In this document: positions 1-13,979 of the stretch, in pieces
How positions within the stretch are numbered: the stretch's first letter is position 1
Layout: each line of letters starts with the position of its first letter
Source: Anoplolepis gracilipes
Taxonomy: Eukaryota; Arthropoda; Insecta; Hymenoptera; Formicidae
Reading direction: 5' to 3'
DNA length: 64,000 bases
Assembly: GCF_047496725.1 (NCBI RefSeq)
Contig: NC_132973.1
Coordinates: forward strand, 13,154,233-13,218,232
Notes under the pieces: generated by a model
What the model was told of the DNA's origin: nothing
Seen by the model: the letters and a program-made list of their open reading frames with translations, nothing else
Database searches by the model: none
Made by a program: the position numbers and the translations under genes

Positions 1-3000
1 GTCACTGATATTGAATATTCGCCTCTTGTTGGAGGCTTTGCTATAGTGCTTAGTAATGGTAAAGCTGCATTTCTCACTGCTCAATCGTTGAAGTTTGATC
101 CGAATCAAGTGCAAGGAATCTGGGCTCGAGATTTGGACGATGCTACTTGCGCTGCTGTTAATCATAAGTATCGACTAATTGCCATTGGTAGACAAAAGTA
201 AGTGTTATTTTTACAATGTTGTTTTTTGTAAACTAGTAAATATATTTACGTAATTATTTTATAAGAAGAAAAGCATATTTTGTTATTAATAATATATTTG
301 ACAAAAATAATATTCTAATTAATATAATTAATATATAACTCTAACAGTTACACATTTGATTTGCAGCTCCGAAGGCATTGTTTATTATGTCGATGAAACA
401 ACGGGAGGTTTAGAGATGTCACACACTCTGAGCTTATCTTCCAAAGATTATCCAGGTCGACCAGGTAGCGTCAAATGTCTCAGATGGACGCCCGACAGTT
501 GTGCTATCGCCCTAGCATGGGAAGGCGGTGGTTTAGCATTGTGGAGTACTTTTGGTGCTTTGTTGCTCTGTAGTTTGAAATGGGATTATGGCCTACGAGT
601 GGATCTGATGCATGATAATCCTCTGCATATCCATACGATGGAATGGTCAGCGGAAGGTTATCAATTGTGGATGCTACGAGAATCTCCAGGACCCTCAGTT
701 ACCGAAGAAAACGGTAACGAAACGTTCAGTTTAAGTCGCTCTCTCATCCAGTTGGATTTCGCTAAAAGTCCTCTGACTATTAACCCATGCATGGGCCACC
801 ACGGGCATCTGTACCTTCAAGGCGAGGACAGACTGTATTTAAATTTAGGCGCCGGATTATCTTCGACAGCTTCGGGTTTTCATCTTGCAACTGAAATGCC
901 TAACGACAGTATGCTTCAGACACTCGCCGGTTGTAAACAGTGGCTTGTTGTGCCCATTCCAACTGCATACAGTGGCTCTAATTGGCCAATTCGGGTAAGT
1001 ATAATAATAATACAATTGTAAAGAGAAACTAACGTAATTCATAATATATAAAATTACTGTTACTCTTACTTTCATGTTATTTAATTTTATTAGTTGATAC
1101 GATTTCTTGTTAATCAATACAACATTATCAGTAATTAAATTAAACATTTATTATATAAATGAAAAAAAATGTTAATATGTTGTTTTCTCTTTTTTATCTC
1201 TTTTATATTACATTATATAATGTGTTTATTATATGTTTAATTATGTGTATAACAGTATACTGCAATAGACAGTGAAGGTTTGAGCCTGGCGGTGGCCGGT
1301 CGAACGGGATTAGCGCATTATTCCCTACCCTCAAGGAAATGGAAATTATTCGGCAACGAGAGTCAAGAGCGGGATTTTATAGTGACTGGTGGATTGCTGT
1401 GGCATAAAGGATATCTCATAGCTAGCAGTTATTCAATCTTGGATGATAAAGACGAAATTAGGATTTATCCGCGCGATACTCGATTAGATAATAATTATGT
1501 CAAGAGTATTAGGATGCCCTCACAGGTGTTATTATTGAATACGATGAAAGAAAGGCTCTTAACATTCTGTTCTAATGCTCAGATTAGCATATATGATATG
1601 AAGTTGCAAAATGGTGTTGGTAAGTGATACAATCAGTGCAAGAATGCTTTAAAAAAAAATTTCAGTAAAAATTTCAGTAATGATGGCTATGCTGTTATAT
1701 ATTTTAGAAGCTGGCAGTATCGAGCTAACGAGAATACAGACGGTGGACATTAGTGGATTGTGTATACATCCTGCTTGTGTGGTCAGTGCTACGTTGACTA
1801 CGATCCGCGCAGAGACCGCTGGCAGTCATCCTCATCCCGAGAGTCTCCTGCTAAACGTTTCCGGACGCCTTCTCATGGTTCAACGTGAACATTGTACCGA
1901 TAACTCGGACATTCGATTTACGTGCGGTGCGCCAACGGTATTAGCGTCATACGTCGAGAACGTTTGGGTGCCATCACGTTCAAGGAGAGACAAGCCGCAT
2001 TTAACGGAGGCTCTGTGGCTATTTTGTGGAGCGCATGGCATGCGAGTTTGGTTGCCGCTGTTCCGCAATCATCAAGAGAAGGCTCATGCTTTTATGAGCA
2101 AACGAATAATGCTGCCTTTCCACTTGCGGATTTATCCACTAGCAATACTCTTTGAGGATGCGATTTTACTCGGAGCTGAAAACGACACTGTACTGTTCAC
2201 ATCGGATACTAACTCGCCTTTTTCACTGCCCTTCAATTTACTGGAGCTTACGGTATTTATTTTATTTTTTTATAATTTTAGATATACAATTAAAAATTGT
2301 TATATAACACAGAAATTTAATTTCATATATTAATTAAAGAATTATTACAGATATATATTTTTTATAAAAGAATTATTTGAGACAAATTTTTTTAATTTAA
2401 AAATTGAATTTATTTTTGTTTCCTTTATTTCCTGTGTATCTTTATTGATATAACTGTGTCATACTCAAAGGTAATGATTTTTATTTCAGAGTCAAGTATA
2501 TCTGCATCAGATTCTGCGTCAGTTGATACATCGAAACTTGGGCTATCATGCATGGGAGATAGCACGTTCGTGTTCCGCATTACCGTATTTCCCGCATTCG
2601 TTGGAACTGTTGCTTCATGAGGTCCTTGAGGAAGAAGCGACGAGTAAGGATCCTATTCCAGATGCTCAGTTGCCATCCGTCGTAGAGTTTATTCGCGAGT
2701 TTCCCGGCGTTTGGGCCAGAGCAGTCGTACAATGCGCTCGCAAGACCGAAATCGCGCTTTGGCCGTATCTGTTTTCCGTCGCCGGTCCTCCAAAGCAGCT
2801 GTTACAAGATTGTCTGCAGCGTCAAGAACTTGATACTGCTGCCAGTTACTTGATCATTTTACAAAATTTAGAACCGTCTTCCGTCAGTAGACAACACGCC
2901 ACGTTATTGTTGGATGCCGCATTAGAGCAAGGTAGATGGGAACTATCGAGAGATCTTGTGAGATTTCTTAGAGCAATCGGTATATATAATCTTGGATTTT

Positions 3001-5282
3001 TATATATATAAATTATTATACATAGACACATACAACCTGTTACAGCTTAATCTTTTATTGTTTAGATCCGAATGATGTAGAGTCTCCACGTACATCGTGG
3101 GGTGGTAGTGCAAAACTGGTTGGCCCTCCCCAAACACCTCCTCTTTCTCCGCATGAAGATGATCTGTCCTTGGTTTTGGGTACTATGCAAGTTTCGAGGA
3201 GCCGCAGTTACAGTACTACAACTACACCTAAAGTACAATCCGAGAAAGATGTCGCACCATCCTCTATGCTCGAAAAAACCCGGAATGTTGTTATGAGACG
3301 AAAAAAATCGGTGCCAACAGTAAAAACTAACGAAAAAACTGAGAACAAGTAAATATTTTTTTTCAATACCTTACATTCGTTGAAAGTAAATGTTATCTCA
3401 AAATTGTATTTGGCTTAAATTCTGCTTGAAAATATTGTTATTGTTAATGAAATTGATTAAATTTATATTTTTTCTGTTCCAGGGAAGGATCGGCAGAGGA
3501 ATTCTTTATTGATGTTATTTTACAACGTCACGCCCGGCGGCTGCTTTCAGCTCGCCGCTTGACCGATTTGGGTAGATTCGCGGCTCGTCTCGACTTCCAT
3601 CTAGTGACATGGTTTGCTCGAGAGCGTGACAGAGCAGCGAAAATCGACGATTACGTCGGCACTTTAAAAGCGGTCCATGAAGATTTTGCGTTTCCATATC
3701 CAACACTTTCATTGCCAACATTGCAGAAATTTCGAAGATCTAGTCTCACCTCCCTACACTCTATAATTTCCGATGATGAGACCTTATCCCCGAATTTGGC
3801 CATTGATTTACCTGACAGCGGATACACTAGTCTTCCAAGTGGTAGGCCACCGTATACAACGCTGGTCTCACCTGTCGCTAGCTTAGAGACGCAGTTTCCA
3901 ACTGCAGAAGCTAAATTAACGCCAAATCTGATAAATGGTGAGAGTTATATATTCTGTTTTTTAATTTAAATAAGTTTCTCTTTGCACAAATTTTGTAAAG
4001 CTGCAAATCTTTATATTCTGTCAAATAGCAGAAAGTATTTTCCAGTATGGATATATGTTGTTTCAACTAAATTATAATGTAAATTTGTAATTTTATAATT
4101 CTTATGTAATTATGATTTTAAATTTGTAATTTCAGATGCCAACAGCGTTCTTAGCGATACTAGTACAATCTGGAGAGACGACGCAGAATCTATTGTGGGC
4201 TCTGTATGTTGGGTTTCGCCGGAATCAGTAGGGTCTACAGAATTAAATACATCAACTTCCGCACCAATCGGTCGGGCGGAAGTACAACTCAGGTACTAAT
4301 ACACATATTTTTTAACGTTAAGAAAGTTCGAAATTTGTCATTTAGTTATTAAGTATATATTTGTTATTAAGTATATATTTTCAAGTATTATACTTGTGTA
4401 TTTTATATATGTTTTAAAATTTTTTCAGGTATTTATTGCAGCTGTTTCTCGAAGGCAGTTGTTTAGGATGGGCTGCAGTAGTAGCTACTGTCCTGCGAGA
4501 CGCGGCGGCCATGGCCAGAACTGTCAGGACAGCGTATGCACCAATGCAAACTTTTGACTCTATAATTAATCTAAGAGATGGATTGCTTATCTTGACTAAG
4601 TGGTCTCAGTCAGAATGGTATGCTTGTATTAAATTCAACATATTAATTATTGCAACATATCCATATACAGCAGTTTTTAAAATGTTGAGAATTAGTAAAC
4701 TAAAATAAAAATGTTTGCTTTAAGGAATAACTCATCTTTGCAAAAGTATTTTCTTAAATTTCTAATCTACTTGATTATTTATAAAATCTCTATTTAAATT
4801 TTCGCTGGAATTTTTATCAGAAGAAATGATTGATATAAACATATATTCATATATGAAATATTTATTCAATATCAATTAATTTAATCATTAAATAATCGCT
4901 AGTTTTCAGTTTCTTTAAAATAATATTGGTAATATTGTATTCTGATTTCAGTCTAGGATACCGTCCTTTTATGTCCAATGTCCAAGGCCAAATATCGCTA
5001 TTGAATAGACTAGTTATAACCAAACAACAGCAAGAACAAGAACAGATATCGGAGAGCCCTTCGCCGAGCCCGGCTCCGTCCGCTAATAGTAATCAACGCG
5101 GTACTCTCTCCCGTTCGAGACACTCTTCAATCAGTCATGCTTCCAATACAGCTCCCCTCGAAGAAGAGCGTTCGCACGAGTCATCCTTAATCGTCGAGGA
5201 ATCGGCGTTCCACGGAAATTACAATAATAATCTCAATATTACAGAGGATGTCAAGTCGCAGAGCACTTGTGCAATCTCTTAA
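1..5282 (+). CDS. Ric1: RIC1/Rich, Rab6 guanine nucleotide exchange factor subunit (5' truncated by window edge)
   Basis: Ten exons are visible: 1-197, 367-994, 1256-1619, 1708-2252, 2490-2979, 3066-3348, 3483-3937, 4136-4292, 4429-4617 and 4952-5282 (stop TAA). All have GT-AG borders and keep frame, giving 1212 residues. The N-terminal part reads as WD40/beta-propeller blades (for example VKCLRWTPDSCAIALAWEGG). The exon at 2490-2979 is the alpha-helical RIC1 domain (HAWEIARSCSALPYFPHSLE and onward). The C-terminus is Ser/Pro-rich, with a Gln/Glu run near 5020-5050, and probably disordered. Known of the family: RIC1 with RGP1 activates Rab6 at the Golgi for retrograde endosome-to-Golgi traffic, and Drosophila Rich acts in neuronal cadherin trafficking. 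Vertebrate RIC1 is about 1400 residues, so roughly 200 N-terminal residues lie outside the window. Whether base 1 is exon or the last bases of an intron cannot be told. Confidence 0.93.
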
Positions 5283-6276
5283 GGGTGCCTTAAGGTAGCA
5301 CCGAATGTTATGGCTGTCCATTTTGCTGTGGGATTTTACCAAAAGAGTTTTTTCCATCTAAGCATAAAGATCTTATTCAATTATATTTCTAATGTAAGAA
5401 TACCATATATTACCGTAACATAATTATTTTAAAGAGATTTTATCTTAACATTTTAATTAAGGCCTTAATTGTTCTAGTATCGATTAAGGATAACTTTTGT
5501 AATGCGACAATAGCTTCTAAAATTGATATTAACGTCCTTTGTCTACGGGGTGTTTTAAAAGTCCTTTGAAAAAATCGTGTAAAATTTGTAAATAGGATTT
5601 TGAAACGTTTTCTACATTGCAGATTTTGAATTCTACAGGGTGAAAAGAGCAGTATGACTCATGTGTATTATATATACATTTACGGTATTATTGTTAAAAT
5701 ATATGTTACATCGTGATAAAATTTAAATGCGATCAAATCAGTTGTTTTAAAAGAATTTTAGTGCTATGTATAAAAGCAGTAATATATGAAATGTGGATAG
5801 TGGCTCATTTATTAATTGTGGGCAATAGTAATAGCAATATAACGAAGCCAATATGAATGAATAGTGGTTCAGAGGCATTAAATCAAAATTGGCGTATCAA
5901 GAGGTCTGATTATAATGATAATTACATAATACATAAAGTGATAAGAATTATTACGATAAGCTATTTATACATATTGTAATACACATATAGATGCATATAC
6001 ATATAGATAATCATACAAAAAAATATATGTTATATTTTCCCATAAAACTTCTTGTTATTCTATTAATTATGTAATTATGTTGTTTTATTTAGGTAATTAT
6101 GTTGGTCGTTAACTTAACGAATTAAAATCAAAAATACATAAAAATTATAGAAAGAGATAAAAATCTGAGAACAATTGCACTATTTCTCAAGAATTTCATT
6201 TAAAAATTATAAAATTTTTATTCATTTTTTTTTGTCTTTCAGGATAACTTGCAGGTCGAAAAAAGAGTAAAGAAAA

Positions 6277-6333
<57 letters not shown>
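6277..6333. repeat. (AC)n(AT)n compound microsatellite
   Basis: About 7 AC units run directly into about 21 AT units. Confidence 0.95.
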
Positions 6334-6337
<4 letters not shown>

Positions 6338-7841
6338 CTCTATTAATCGAATTATCAATTAATTTTATTTCATAAAATTTGAATTACAGATTCAAGTGAT
6401 GCTTACATAAACGGATATAATTTGTTTCATTATTCTATAAATATTCATTACGTTTGAGTCACATTGTTATTTGATGACTAATGAATAATTTTTTTTGTGA
6501 CACGAACAGTTGATGAGCTATTAACGGCTAATCTATGTTAATATTTAATCTATGTTAACGTCTATTCTATGTGAATTGTATTACTAAAAATGTCAGTTTT
6601 ATTTGCGCTCCATTATTTGTGTTCCACATTCCAGTAAGACATTTTACACGCGAAGAACGTTTACTTTTTAGATGTTTTCATATTCAGCACATATTTCTTT
6701 TATTTAGTGACGTCAATTATCATCCAAAAGAATCGACTTCTCAAACATATAAACGAGGAAAATCTAATCTTTATCCTGTGACACGTAATTAAAGAAATAA
6801 TATTACGTTGCGATTATAGAAGCATTTTTTATCAAATCGTTATTTCTCAATTCGTTGGTAGAATTTCTACGAACGAATAAATTTGTAAGGCTATATATCT
6901 TTTACAATCTCGAATTAATATCAACTTCGAAGACGAGTATCGCGGGGAAAAACATTTTATGAGAAAGGAAATTAAGATACACAACTCGTAGAAGTCACAA
7001 ATACTTTCGCATTCTTCCACGAAATTTGCATTCTTGAAACTTATCATATCGAAGCATGCACAAAATAATAAAAGCTTGCTTCTCATAAATTACAAATACA
7101 CAAATCTTCTAAACAATCGTACTGAATAATACAAAATAAGAAATAAAGAATATAACAAAAAAATAAAAAATATAAGAATTGTGAGTAACTGCATGATCAA
7201 AGCAAATCTAAAAAAACATAATAAGGAATACATAAAAAATGTTGAATTAAAAGAATAATCGATAATATATTATGTTATTACGATTCATTTTCTTATAAAA
7301 AATTGTAATTTTTTATGAATGTTCAATATAAAATCAAAAGAACAATTTAAAAGTCTTAATTATTGTTATTCATGCAAAAATTATTCGTAAAAATATTTGA
7401 TAAAGCAAATCATGGAATTTTGTTTTTATTTAAAATCTTGAATTTATTCTACTATATATTTTATTCATATTATTTAAAAGACTATTTCTCTTTTATATAC
7501 TCATGATCGATAATACCAAACTGATGCATAATAGTAATAATAAAGAGAAAGTGAGACATTTCTTTGCGTTGTTATGCTATAATATATTTTGTATAGCTAC
7601 ATAGGTCAAGCACATAAACACGTATATTTTGAAGCATACCTGCTTCGAAACAGTATAAAATGTAAACAAAGACATTAGTTAGCGACATGATTTTGTGACA
7701 TAAAGGTGGACATATTTCGCTCCTAATCAAAAAGTGAATGTGCTGTGCGTAGGTCGTGCCAATGAAATTCGCGAGTGATACAAGTGCGTTTTACTGTACG
7801 TCATTTCTTCTTGTAAGACAGGTAACTCAGGTAGCAAGCGA

Positions 7842-7868
7842 ACGTCATTCTACCGTCGAATGACGTCA
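7842..7868. promoter_or_regulatory. CRE octamer inside a short hairpin
   Basis: TGACGTCA, the palindromic cAMP-response element/bZIP consensus, lies at 7861-7868. The nine bases at 7842-7850 are the exact reverse complement of 7858-7866, leaving a 7-base loop. There is no gene start nearby, so this could be a distal enhancer site or chance. Confidence 0.35.
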
Positions 7869-8201
7869 TTTGGACATCAAAGCATTATTTTTACATCAAA
7901 TAAAATGTGCATTTACCATCTGACAACATATTTGATACAAAAATTTTAGGATAACGTAATATATTCTATGTTTTCTTCCCAATTTGTAAATAATCGAGTA
8001 ATAAATAATCGAGATATTCCATTAGGTACATAAAATTCAAAATAAGGTGAAAAAATGAATTCCTCTAATTGTAAGTTCTGTTGAGTTTGGAAGAATACAA
8101 AATTTTCATAAATTATTATTCAAAATTTGATAATAATAATTTAGAGATAATAATTCTAAATTTTAATAACATTTATAAATTTAGAGAGACATATAAATAT
8201 A

Positions 8202-8206
<5 letters not shown>

Positions 8207-8245
<39 letters not shown>
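8207..8245. repeat. (TA)n microsatellite
   Basis: About 19 uninterrupted TA units in intergenic DNA. Confidence 0.95.
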
Positions 8246-8247
<2 letters not shown>

Positions 8248-9783
8248 TTGTATTCTTTGATATATATTTATTAATGTGTACATGATTAAACAATAAAATT
8301 GACTTTATTTTATAAAATTACAATGATAACAATTTTAATTTGTTATCATTGTATTGACGAATGAAAATTATATGATTATGAAAATTATTTTTTTTTAAAT
8401 ATATTTCTCTAACAACCTCGGTATGATTTGTAGATTTTATCACGAGTTTTTGTACATCTCTGATATTTTTAAAAAGTTTCCTTTTCAAATTTACACTTTT
8501 AGCAATTTCTATATTTGGTTTAAAAATAATGTATATTTAGTTATTTATTGTATTCTTCCGATTTTTTAGATTCCTGTTTATAAGAATTTAGTTCATAAAT
8601 TACCAACGTTTGACCGCATCGTAAATCATTAGTAAACGCATCGATAATGCTGTAAATCAAAACTATTGACATTTCAACCACATCATTAGAGTTATGAAAG
8701 AAGCATTGTCTATGACCCTATGAATTGATATTTTATGAAAACAATATAACTTAGTAAGCTATTATGTATAGGTGTCATACATGTTAGTAGAAAATTATTC
8801 ACATGACGATATTTTTATTAAAATAATACGTGATCGTAAAATAAATTGCGGAAAAAATATATTAATATTTTCAAGTGTTCCGCAAACGTACACGCACAAA
8901 CAGGCTATATTGTCAAAAAATAAAAATGAGTAAAAAATTATTTACAGAATAATATATTTTTATGTTAAAATAATGAGTAAAATAGTAATCATAAAAAAGC
9001 GATATAACCATAAAATGTGTTTATATAATCATAAAAAAAGATATGTTATATCTTTATTAAAGTAATATAAACTTCGTAAAAAAATAAATATAGTCGCTTA
9101 TTATTAAAAATAATCGCATGACAATTTCGTGTTCAAATAGTACACAAGTGAGATTGAACATGCAATACATCGTGATATCTTCAATGTCATGATCATTATT
9201 AAAATTATTGTCTTCCTTCATGTAGGTTTTTTTAGTACGACGCGCATATAGTGTATTAGGAAACTGTTCTTTAGAAAAATTAAATAATGATATTATTTAT
9301 GAATAATGATATTACTCTTGGGGATTGCCCATTTTCCATCTAATAAATGGCATTTAAATCTTGACTTGATTACAGATAAACGAATAAAACCATTAAAACA
9401 CGATTTAATTAGTCATGACGGTTTATTTAATTTTAATCAGTCGTCGACAGAATGAATGTTTTTACTCGTTTTATTCCACATTAGGAAAATTTATCCACGG
9501 ATGGCTGACGATTGTTTTTTTTTTGCATCGCGTTGCGCAAATCTGCGGTTAAAAATTGTTGCGTATAAAACGAAGTGGTACCGCAAGATACCGATAGATA
9601 TGTCGAATTCAAGGCTGCAATTATCAAACATATGTAACATTTTTTTTATAATATATTGATTTTATATTAAATTGTGTAATAATGAAAATTGGATGACAAT
9701 TTTAATAAAATGTCAATTTTAAGAATATCAATAAATAATAAAATTGGAAGTTTATCAAAGATCAAGATTATCTTGCAAAATTT

Positions 9784-9848
9784 TTGCGACAAAAGTCGTA
9801 ACAACATGTGACGACTTTACAAAAGTATTGCGACGACTTTTGTCGCAA
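9784..9848. repeat. Perfect 16-bp inverted repeat (hairpin)
   Basis: TTGCGACAAAAGTCGT at 9784-9799 is matched exactly, in reverse complement, by 9833-9848. The 33-base loop contains a further partial copy (CGACTTT) of the arm. No ORF or other element surrounds it. Confidence 0.8.
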
Positions 9849-12800
9849 GAATCTTGTAAAAGTATTTGTCGTTAAAAATGTTAGAAGAGGACTTTGTTCA
9901 GGAACTTACGAGTAATATCATTGTTTACGAATAATGTCATTGTTTAATTAACAATTTAAAGAACAGCTTTCGTAATTATTATGCAGAATATCTTTGAAGA
10001 ATCGTGTTATTACATTGTTTGTGTGACGCATTAGATTCCAAGGCGGTCGGCTTAATCGCTGTTTATGCGTAAAATTTGGAGCACGTGCTTTCGCTTAAAG
10101 GTACTCGTTACGTCAACTTTCTCGTGTTTAATAAGTTGATAAGGATGAGTCATAAAATATTAGAATAATCGACAGGGTCCATAATTGCGTAAATTGATCC
10201 AAGAACCTAAATTGTAGACAAGAAGAACTGATAGTTGTGTATTGATAAGAGTATATGTGTAACTTTATATCAAAGTATTTATTTACAGACGTAGTCCTGA
10301 TTTAATTTTATTGAAAAGTGCGATAAAAAATTTTTCTCTACAATTTTTCATGTAAGAATTTTAACATTTAAATAAATAATAATGTCTTTTTTTCATCATC
10401 TTTCATGATAACTTTATATCGACCTTTAGAGTAAAATTAAGAGAAAAAACGTGATTTCATTTCTTTAACTTCATTGATTTTTATCTGTCTTTGTTTTCTT
10501 CAATGTCTATCATTATTAAACTGATCACTTTTAAGTACTTTAATTATATTTTTAAAAAGTAAAATAAAATGTGAGAGATATATGTATATATTTAATGATA
10601 AGATATATAACAATATATATAATAAAACAACAACTGATTAAAAATGAAGAAATGAAGAAATGTCTGGAAAAATGGTGTACTATTTAACTGGTACTCAATT
10701 TCAGCTCTGTGTCTAACAATCTCCGTATCTCTAAATGGGTCGATTCGATATGAATTTATTGTCGAACCGGCAAAGTACTCTGGCACGACTTGTGTTATCA
10801 GATTGGTAGATCAACTAAAAGCACGTGACGGATTAAAATGCCGCAAAACAACGAGATTACCTTGAATTCTCATTGCTGGTGTGCGTGCGAAAATGACTGA
10901 AGAACGTATGCCTCCGCACGGGACCAGTCACGGGACATTCATATAATTGCATAAGTGTAAATATTTAATGAAATTGATATAGCAACTAGCAGCGGTTCTC
11001 AATATATATATTTAGCTTCTTCTAAAATTTAGAATTTTACAATTTTTAATCATTTTTCATGCAATTCAATTTGCTATTCTTTCAAGAAGAATAATTTTTC
11101 GAAAAAATGCTTGAATTTTAATAGAAAATAAGAAAGTTTCGAAAAGTTTCGATTTCTAGTAAGATAATAAATCCAAAGATTATATAGCTTATATATCTCT
11201 TGAATAATGAGTCTAAGAAAATTTATTGTATCGATGAAAGTGAAACGTTTATTTGAAACGTTGATTTACATGAAAAATTTTGTAGTAACTTTTTTTTTTA
11301 CAAAAACTTGAAGCATAACAAGTTAACAAGCCGTCGAATAAGTTACAAATAATACCTATTTTAATTGAATATCAGCATTCAAATATTAAGTATGCATACA
11401 TTTAACGAGCGTTAATCACGCGGAACCCATATGATCAATAATGATGATTTATGAGTGTAGTGTCAATATTTATTGTAATGAACAGTTGATTAGGGATACG
11501 GAAAAATTTTAACTGAACGATTAATCATTTCGTTAAAATAATACATCACAAAAATATTACATCAGGGATTCTCAACTTATTACAACATTCCAGACAACTG
11601 GTATTATATAAAAATGTAATTAATTAACAAAATTATAAAAATATAAGACGCGTAGGCACACTATATAATAAACTATATATATTATTATATATAATTAAGG
11701 TAATAATCAAGATAATAATTATATATAATTAAGCTAATATCTAAACTGGATCTTTTAAAAATCGAGATTATTTCAAAATTATTTTAATTAATCGCAATAA
11801 ATAAATATAATAAATTAGAAATTAATAAAATTATATAGTTAATTAATAGAATTAAAAAATAAATTTATATAAAAAATAAATACACTTACAATTAATATAA
11901 AATATTATTCTACAAAAAAAACAGCACAATAATTTTAAATAGTAAATTTATCCGAAACCTTTTTGAATAGTGGCTATTTTCAGATTTTTATTTTGATCTG
12001 ATTTTGATAGGTATTTTACTTTTTATATCTGAGATTAGATTGTACATTATTTCTCTATCTTTATTAGATTAGCAAGACAAAAACATGTTAGCCTAAAAGA
12101 GAGAAACGTAACGTAAGAAATGCGAAAACAATTTGTATATAGTTTATATTATCGCTGAACAATTTATTTACATTGTCAACTAACTTTATCGATGATATGA
12201 GCGTCAATATCTGGCCTAATTGTAATCGTTTACCGTCAGTGGCTAAACCTGGATAAGGATGTCTTATCTAAATATTGATAACTTCCAAGATATAAGAAAT
12301 TTTGTAATTCAGTTATATATTGAGAAACTTTAAAAAATAGTATCACAACAATATATCATTGCATAAAATGTTTGAAGTATTGAATGAAATATAGAATAAA
12401 GCGTCTCCAATTAGTTACAACTTATTGCGTTATAGTTTTCATGTTTGTCACATCTACGTGATGAATTTCTTAAGTCAATATACTTTTGTCTCGTCAGATT
12501 CAGTATTTAATGACAAAGAGATGATATAATCTCAACTGTTATCATCGACTAATACAGATACGAGATGTCAAAACCAGGATACAGGAAAATTAAAAATCTA
12601 AACTCTAGACAATAGTGTTTGTCATTCAACATAATTTTATGATAAATATTAATTATTTACGACACGCAAAATTTTGTTTTAATTATTAACTTTTATTCTA
12701 ATAAATTTTTACTTCAATTATTACAGACAACAACTGTACTGAGCCAACAATTTTGATCAAAATCAATAAGGAAATAAGATAAATAAAAAAGATCCATTTT

Positions 12801-13490
12801 GATTAGATTTAAAGTAAAGTCCAGCTAATTATATCACTTTCTTTATTAACATTTAAATATATTTTTCTCGTAATGCACAAAAATACAGGTTGATATATTA
12901 ATTCATGTATCTATGTATCAATCATGAATAGCAGCATCTCTGTCTATTTAATCGAGAAAAAAATGTGTGATAAGACATCCGCTAATATTTTGCAACAATT
13001 AAGCACTCAAGAATACACAGATTATGTACTATCGAATTATATATGGATTGAAAGGAAGATTTTACAAATGACTACAATATGAGAATTCAGACTTATCGTT
13101 ATATTTTTTACGATTATGTAATGAATACTTTAGAAGCGCAGCGGATATATTATTCAAAAGCATTGTTATCTCATTGTTTAACTATACATACCAATGCGGT
13201 CAGTGATACAGATTACCTGAACAATAGAAGAACTCACGAGACTAAGCAAGACTTAGAACAGGTGGTCGGGGGTTTCGGTAAATAAACGGTGAACTTGAAA
13301 TGTTAGAATATTCTAGACAGAGGGATACATGACATCGTTAGCACGTGATAGGCGATCGAATCTAATTCTTGGCGACTAAAGCCACGACCGAGTCATCATG
13401 TGACGATTACTGTGTTCTCCACGTCATCGCGGGGGAGGCTGAGGTCGTTCAGAAGAGAGGGAGTTCGCCCCATTCGTGAACCACGACGTG

Positions 13491-13530
13491 TTTAAATGGC
13501 CGGCCGCGCGTCGACTCCAACTCAGTTTCG
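13491..13530 (+). promoter_or_regulatory. Core promoter of the SLC26 transporter gene (TATA-like box plus Inr)
   Basis: TTTAAAT at 13491-13497 lies 33 bases upstream of the A of an arthropod-type initiator (CTCAGTTTCG, A at 13524). The spacing is right for TATA-directed initiation. A locally GC-rich stretch (13380-13560) surrounds it in otherwise AT-rich DNA, as expected for a promoter. A noncoding exon with a good donor follows. Confidence 0.6.
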
Positions 13531-13979
13531 CCATTACGCCGCGAAAACCGGTCTAAAATCTCTCATACCCCCGCGTGATATATAAATATATATTCACTGT
13601 AGATCTGTTGAAAGCATCTTCTTAATTTCGCGTTTTGTTTACAACGCTTTCTGTGAATATAAATTAGTAATAACAATAATAGTCGGAGAGGGAATCGAAA
13701 GAAAATTGTAAAAATAAAAAGAGAACCGGAAATTACAAACATTTCTTGTAATTTGCAAAAAAACATTCAAAGCGAATGCTTTTTTTTCTTTGCATTGAAA
13801 ATTACCGCTTTGACGAGACACGATGTTTCGAGCTAGCAGAGAGAATTATTCTCGGGATTGAACGTGAAATTCAAGTTTCTCGAGAAAAAACTGCACTTTG
13901 TGATTTTTTTCTTCTTGCAAGGATCATCTTTGACAGCAAAACGGATCTTCTTTAAACCAAGTTCTTAGCAACCACCTAA
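13524..13979 (+). other. Predicted noncoding first exon of the SLC26 transporter gene
   Basis: From the predicted transcription start at 13524 to a strong donor, with GTGAGTG starting at 13980. The next acceptor that fits is TTTTTTCAG ending at 18939, two bases before the start codon at 18941. This implies a first intron of about 5 kb. Inferred from splice consensus only. Confidence 0.5.

Larger units (their letters stand above)
5283..13490. other. RIC1 3' UTR and long AT-rich intergenic spacer
   Basis: The first part must hold the 3' UTR of RIC1; its end was not fixed. The remainder has no ORF with coding character: the few open frames of 60-80 codons have AT-driven composition and no recognisable motif. 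It contains two long dinucleotide tracts, a CRE-type hairpin near 7850 and a strong hairpin near 9810, listed separately. Confidence 0.6.
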
